Below, piece after piece: positions 59,314 to 64,000 of a stretch of 64,000 bases of DNA. Where the stretch lies: assembly GCA_047495785.1 (NCBI GenBank), contig JBLDXI010000001.1, positions 1,054,001-1,118,000 of the forward strand. Reading direction: 5' to 3'. Both the position numbers and the translations under genes were made by a program. The stretch comes from Lepidodermella squamata. Taxonomy: Eukaryota > Gastrotricha. How positions within the stretch are numbered: the stretch's first letter is position 1; the number at the start of each line of letters is the position of its first letter. The notes beneath the pieces were generated by a model that saw only the letters and a program-made list of their open reading frames with translations, had not been told where the DNA came from and ran no database searches.

Positions 59314-59510
59314 TTGTTAGAAAAAATTAACAAAAAAACGCCCGCGTTTGAAATTACAAATAAAAAACTGCTCGAGTGAAGTATTCGCGTCAATTACTAT
59401 ACCATAGCTAGGAAAAAGTCGTGACCAAGTAATGTGTGGACGCTGCCAGGGCTCGAAACCACAGAAAAAATGATGAAGGCTGATTTTAATCACGAAAATT
59501 CAATCGTTTT

Positions 59511-60822
59511 TTATTCATAAGAAAGATAGTAACGTTCCACCTCGTCAAGGTTAGTTATGTTATAAATTCCCTCCAGCTTTGAGCAAGTCACCTTGGAAAT
59601 CGTATTTTCATCGACATTTTCTTCTATCCGATGATTCCTGTGATTAGCTGAAAAAATCAAGTTCAGCTCTTAAATTCACTCAGCTATAGAAGATAACTTA
59701 CTGACACACAAATCAACATGAAAATTTGCTACCAGGACAGGTAACGGATCTTGTGGAATCCACACATCAAAACCTTGGAATGTATCACGTCGTAACGGGA
59801 AAATCCAATCGTACCAATAAGTTGCCTGATCAAATTAATGGTTATAATAAAAGATAAAAATCCAGATTACTTACCGTTTCCCATTGAACACCCGAAGGCT
59901 CACCGATATACGCATCCCACAACTCCGTGCTGTTGTAGTTTACTATATCGTAAATTGTCGTATTCTGCGATTTCGACATTGCCTCCATCGGGAAAAGGTC
60001 GACAAACGGCCATTTCCAGGTCGCATTTTCCTTGCTATTTAAAATGGGTTGTGAGATATTCGGAGAGTCTGAATAGCATTTCAGAATAATTCCACCTAAA
60101 GCTATTTTAAATGGCCCGAATACAGCCCGAAAAGTAGCGTTGTTATCAGAGGCGGCTTCAAGCATTTCAGCAATGCGAGTTAGGTTCCATGGTTCGTCGA
60201 AAGACGAAAACATCGCAAGATCAGCATCGTCGTCCCACGGAATTAAACGACGGTTATGCCGGTACCAGCCTAGCAATCCACCGTAATATAACGAGTAGGT
60301 AATGTTCGCATTCTGCAAAAGCTCGATGCAACCTCGCATGGTGAAAACAAGAGCTTCTCGTTCCTTATCAGTCAGCGCTGGTTTGAAGTGCTCTCTCAAC
60401 TCGTTTTTGGTCAAGTTCATCGAGTAATACCAGTGAAAATATGCATGCTCACTGTAATCTGTGTTGTTCTCGCTTCCAACAGCTGTACTACTATCGCCTA
60501 TACTACTATTGACGTGTGATTTTTCCGTCGCCGCTGTCACTCTAGCAGGCTGCTGTTTGATTTGAGTTGTTTTAGTTTTTGTCGAATTCGACAGAGTTCC
60601 AGAAACAAATAAGCGGCTTCGGGCTTTGATTCCTTCAGTTGGTGTTGGGATTTTAGTTGAAAGTCGCGACGTTGTGAGGACCAGCTTATCGTTTGTTGGG
60701 AGAAGGCTATCGTCAGTTCCCGACCTCTCCATTACGACGATTATGGTGAAAACCTGAAAGCTGAGGGCGCAGAAGATGAGTAAAACCAAATATTTGCGCC
60801 TCGCGCCTAGGAACACCAGCAT
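59511..60822 (-). CDS. LicD-like gene 22
   Basis: Exons 60822-59875, 59825-59702 and 59647-59511 give 402 aa. The anchor lies at about 10-31. The stem (about 110 residues) is Thr/Ser/Lys-rich. Blocks: YYGGLLGWYRH, with Gly for the usual Ser/Thr; IPWDDDADLAMF, with Ala for the usual hydrophobic residue; and WKWPFVDLFPM. Exon 2 gives YDWIFPLRRDTFQGFDVWIP, with FQG for FEG. The last exon has NHRNHRIEEN, TCSKLEGIYNITNLDEV and a 10-residue tail. Its immediate 5' and 3' flanks recur, joined together, at 61450-61800. Confidence 0.87.
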
Positions 60823-61449
60823 ATTGGATAGTCGACCGAAAAAGGAAGGGTTGTTTCAAGCCACTGAACACTGCTGGACGTTAAACAACATCGCATAGAT
60901 ATATATGTGTGTATCACGTTTACTATATTTTGTTTCGTGCTTTTACGCTTTTTTACGTGCTCGTTTGGTGTATCTCCAGTTATTTCTGCCATGTTAAATT
61001 GTAATATGTTGGATCAATTTGGCAGAAAAGTGTAAGAGAAGTTTTTTCAGAAAAGAATTGCTTTCTCGCTTTTTACCTATTACCTCTGTTCTCGAAATGT
61101 GATCGGTCGCCAATAGCTTAAAAAGTTTCGCTTTAAGAAGCGAGAGCTTGAAAGAGAAAATCGCCATTCTTTAGGCTTTAAAACTGCTTCAATTTCGATT
61201 CAATTAGAGTTGTAAATTTATTTTAACCGCTCAGACAAAGTCTCGTAATACGTCGTTGAATAACTCGGATTCAGGCTTGTTTACGTCAGCTTCAAGGTGA
61301 CCGGCGACAAGTATGACATCGGTGTTGCTTTACGTGAATGAAGAGGCAAAATGATTCATTACAAATGGCTCTTTACTTGCCACCTGACACCTTAACGTAA
61401 AAAAGCCGAAATCCGAGATATTCAACGACGCTATAAGATATAGCTATAT
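60823..61449. other. 5' flank of LicD-like gene 22, including an inverted repeat
   Basis: No gene is supported. The part next to gene 22 (60868-61150) is duplicated in degraded form at 61482-61800. The inverted repeat at 61251-61430 lies between the two copies. Confidence 0.5.
61251..61430. repeat. Imperfect inverted repeat, foldback-like
   Basis: Arms of about 50 bp (61251-61300 and 61381-61430) are reverse complements with several mismatches. Both begin CGTCGTTGAATA when read inward from their outer ends. The centre is about 80 bp and non-coding. A small foldback transposon is the simplest reading. No target-site duplication was identified. Confidence 0.65.
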
Positions 61450-61800
61450 GTAGGCTGATTTTATTCACGAAAATTCAATCACCATTGGACGTTAAATAAC
61501 TCCACATACGTATGCACTACGTTGTTACTATATTTTTATTGTTTCGTGCTTTTACGCTTTTTAACGTGCTTGGTTGCATAGTTATTTCTGCTCGGCTTCA
61601 TTATATTTCAAGTCAATTTTACAAAAAACCAAATACAACACTTGGCGGGTTTCATCAGCCCAATGACGAAGTAGAATGGCTTTCTCGCGTTTGCTTGAAT
61701 GTTCTCTTGAAATGTGAGCGATCGACAGAAGCTGAAAAAGTTGCCATTAGGCCATTAGGCAAGCAACGCAGCGGTGACCTTTTGCTGCTTATTGCCACTA
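61450..61800 (-). pseudogene. Relic of a duplicated LicD locus whose coding sequence is deleted
   Basis: Positions 61452-61480 match the sequence just past the stop of LicD-like 22 (59478-59508, sharing GGCTGATTTTA.TCACGAAAAT). From about 61482 the sequence switches abruptly to match the upstream flank of the same gene (60873-61150), with GTTTCGTGCTTTTACGCTTTTT and later AATGTGA.CG.TCG conserved. The roughly 1.36 kb that would have held the gene is missing at the junction. This is best read as a former tandem copy from which the whole coding region was excised. The plus-strand open frame at 61512-61805 falls inside the relic and is not called. Confidence 0.7.
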
Positions 61801-61916
61801 ATTAGCAATGAAGCCGACCTTTGCTGTCTGCGTTTTATTACTTATGTGGTGAAAAAGCGTGCGATTTGATTACTTCAGCCATCACGCATCTATTGCCTGT
61901 TTGACCCGTTTCAAAA

Positions 61917-62929
61917 ATGAAAACCAGATCAACAACTGATATTTCTGCGTCGAATGTTCTTCAGCCCATCGATTGCAACGCTTTTTCGCCGACTAGTCTT
62001 GTCGCGCCGATTTTCGCGTCTATCGACACTGGCGATGTAAATGATTTCAAAGCAAAATTCAACTGCCACTTCGCCGCATCTGGATGCGAATCGCCATCAG
62101 CCTTGTTTCTCGCCGAGTTGTTCCATTATTCGATCGCTGCTGGTCAGCTGAAAATTGCACAGTTTCTCCTCGACGATTATCTAGTGCCTGTTGACGCTTT
62201 GAATCCAGTCAACGATCGAACGTTACTCCAGGAGGCGTCGGAGGTTGACAACTTGGCCATAGTTCGATTTCTAGTCAGAAACAAGGCCAATCCACACTCG
62301 AAAAGCCTGTCTCCGCTCGATCGTGGCATGACTGCTCCACATCTTGCTGCTTGGAAAGGACATCTACATATTCTTCAATTTTTCTTCAACTTTTACAAAG
62401 GTGATTTTTAAATAAAACTATTTAAAACCCCACCTTAAATAATTTGTGTGTGATTTCAGATAGCGAAGCCGACATCGAGAAATTGGTTTCGATGCAGACA
62501 GATTTTGGCGCCGATGTTTTACTTGTTGCGGCTATTTTCGGTCACAAGTTCGTAGTCAAATACCTGCTGACCGAAACGTCTGTCAATCCGCTATCGAATA
62601 ATTCTACCGGCACGACAGTGGCTCACATTTTCGCTCAGGAACGCTGGACAGGAATGATGCGCTATCTAATTGAAGCCCATGGAAGCCCGGAGCTGCTTCT
62701 AGCTACGAACAACCGAGGCGCCAACCCACTGCATTTCGTTGTGTCGGGCACGGAAAACGGCAGGCTAAAGTACTGCTACGATATTCTCGAATTATTGCTT
62801 AATTACGCCCCGCAGTTGCTGATCATGAAAGACAGAAAAGGCCAGACTCCCATTGACCTGGCTTTCAGAACCGGAATCGCTGATTTGGCTGGATATTTGG
62901 AGCGCAGGAAATTAACTTGCGGCATTTAA
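61917..62929 (+). CDS. Ankyrin-repeat protein
   Basis: Exons 61917-62400 and 62460-62929 give 317 aa. Ankyrin-type helices recur from about residue 35 to the end. The clearest are DRTLLQEASEVDNLAIVRFL, GMTAPHLAAWKGHLHILQFF, GADVLLVAAIFGHKFVVKYL, NNRGANPLHFVVSG and DRKGQTPIDLAFRTGIADL. No other domain, signal peptide or membrane segment is seen, so it is probably a cytosolic scaffold. The product cannot be assigned further. It is oriented opposite to the LicD array and is convergent with gene 23, whose stop lies about 95 bp away. Confidence 0.85.
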
Positions 62930-63023
62930 AAAGCGATTAAAATGCTCAAAGACTTGATTTTTTATTTCAATTTTGATTTTGGTTTTCATGGTAATAAAAT
63001 TCGCTTGCTCATCACTGGGTCTT

Positions 63024-64000
63024 TCAAACATTGGTCAGGTTAAAAAAATTCTTCAGCCGAGTACACTTCACCCGCGTTGGATGTAAGCTGATTAGCTTCT
63101 CGTTCATATGATCGTAATGGCGAGCTGAAATATTCGAAGACTCGAATTTTAATGGAAGGAAAAAAAACAAATTGTAAATTTACCTTGACAGAGCCCATAT
63201 TTCGGGTAAGTAGATTTGAGCACAGTTTTCGGGTCGTTAGGTACAAAAACACTCAAGGCCGATTCAAAAACTGATTGTTGGAGCGGGAAAATCGAATCAT
63301 AACCGAACTTCACCTTCAATTTGCAGTTTCAATTAAAACAATTGATCGTCTATTCTTCAACTGACCCTGGGGAAGTCTTCGTAAGCCACCACGTCGTATT
63401 GATAACCGTAAGGCGGTTTTCGCATGACAAAAATGTCAACAAACGGCCATCGCCAGGTGTAATTGCTTTTAATCTGCCTTGAAACGTCGGGCGATGTCGA
63501 AAAACACTTGATTTTAGACCTGCCGACCGGCTGAAACTCGTAAGATCCGAAAGTTTTCACAAAGTAAACGCTGCGAGCAGTTGAATCGCGTAAATTTTGC
63601 GAAATCAACTGCGTGTTGAAACTACGCTGTTTTCTCGTAAAAGCAGGTAAATCTGTATAGACGGCAAGGTCGAGATCGTCATCCCAGGGTATTGCCACGC
63701 CTGCATGTCGATACCAGCCGAGCAACGAGCCGTAAAATAGCGAAAATTCGAATGTTGCTAAATTTAAAGCTTCGACGCAAGCGCGTAATGTTTCGACGTA
63801 AACTTCTCGATCTTTTCCTCGGAGAACAGGAGCAAAAATTTGCTGCAGCATCGACCGGGTATGATTAACGCGGGTTCTTCCATTATCAGGTCGTTTCGCC
63901 TTGACTTTGACCGATATTTCTATAATATGAACTGGTATTGGTCTCGATTTTTCTGAATTTGTGATGAAAATGAAAACTACGCTGCTAAATGCTGAAAATG
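63024..64000 (-). CDS. LicD-like gene 23 (partial at right window edge)
   Basis: Exon 1 runs from beyond 64000 to 63366, exon 2 is 63313-63184, and exon 3 is 63124-63024. The frame is open to the edge and enters a hydrophobic segment (SSVVFIFI) near 63965, probably the membrane anchor, so only a few N-terminal residues are missing. Blocks: YGSLLGWYRH, IPWDDDLDLAVYT, WRWPFVDIFVM. Exon 2 gives YDSIFPLQQSVFESALSVFV. The last exon has YDHMNEKL and KCTRLKNFFNLTNV, with Thr for Ser after the Cys. The array probably continues to the right of the window. Confidence 0.87.

Noticed and set aside
61512-61805. A 97-codon plus-strand open frame
   Set aside because: It lies entirely in the duplicated flank of LicD-like gene 22, and the original flank has no corresponding frame.
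1-64000. CRISPR arrays, operons with ribosome binding sites, or prophage
   Set aside because: None seen. The window is animal nuclear DNA with intron-containing genes.

Overview
The window is eukaryotic nuclear DNA from a compact animal genome. Genes are split by many short introns (mostly 45-65 bp, GT..AG, acceptors often TTTCAG or TTTTCAG). The animal families present are an NK-2 homeobox gene, a nicotinic acetylcholine receptor subunit, cholinesterase-like carboxylesterases and a secretory cyclophilin. Together these suggest an ecdysozoan invertebrate. A nematode is most likely, but a tardigrade or another small ecdysozoan cannot be excluded from sequence alone.

Layout. Positions 1-3519 hold an NK-2/tinman-type homeobox gene with a 1.85 kb first intron. 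At 4344-6702 lies a six-exon M4 (thermolysin-like) metallopeptidase, a family better known from bacteria. A tRNA-Thr lies on the minus strand at 7330-7401. At 9891-13659 is an alpha-type nicotinic receptor subunit with a 13-nt microexon and what looks like a pair of mutually exclusive exons. From 14130 to the right edge the minus strand carries a tandem array of 23 LicD/fukutin-type nucleotidyltransferase-fold genes, the last cut by the window edge. Several unrelated genes are interspersed in it: a membrane-anchored cyclophilin (23664-24513, +), a divergent RNase III-domain gene (25013-25926, +), two carboxylesterases (41824-43837 and 48420-50427, -), a multi-pass membrane protein (45082-46227, +) and an ankyrin-repeat protein (61917-62929, +).

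The LicD array is the main discovery candidate. Each gene encodes one N-terminal membrane anchor, a variable stem, the GWYRH...IPWDDDID catalytic block, a WRWPF(V/L)DIF block, and a short last exon ending in a C-S-x-L...T-N signature. Joining the exons I propose gives an open frame for every complete gene. Two members (53811-54914 and 58016-59313) have lost the acidic catalytic residues and look like pseudoenzymes. Intron 1 is missing in five members. A deleted copy survives only as fused flanks at 61450-61800. The predicted chemistry, transfer of a CDP-linked phospho-alcohol such as choline, ethanolamine or ribitol onto a secretory-pathway glycan, is inferred from the family. The array could provide diversified glycan phosphorylation.

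Mobile DNA includes a tRNA-derived SINE with a 9-bp target-site duplication (29915-30231) and three foldback or MITE-like inverted repeats (15842-16184, 37064-37293, 61251-61430). All gene models are manual and have no transcript support.
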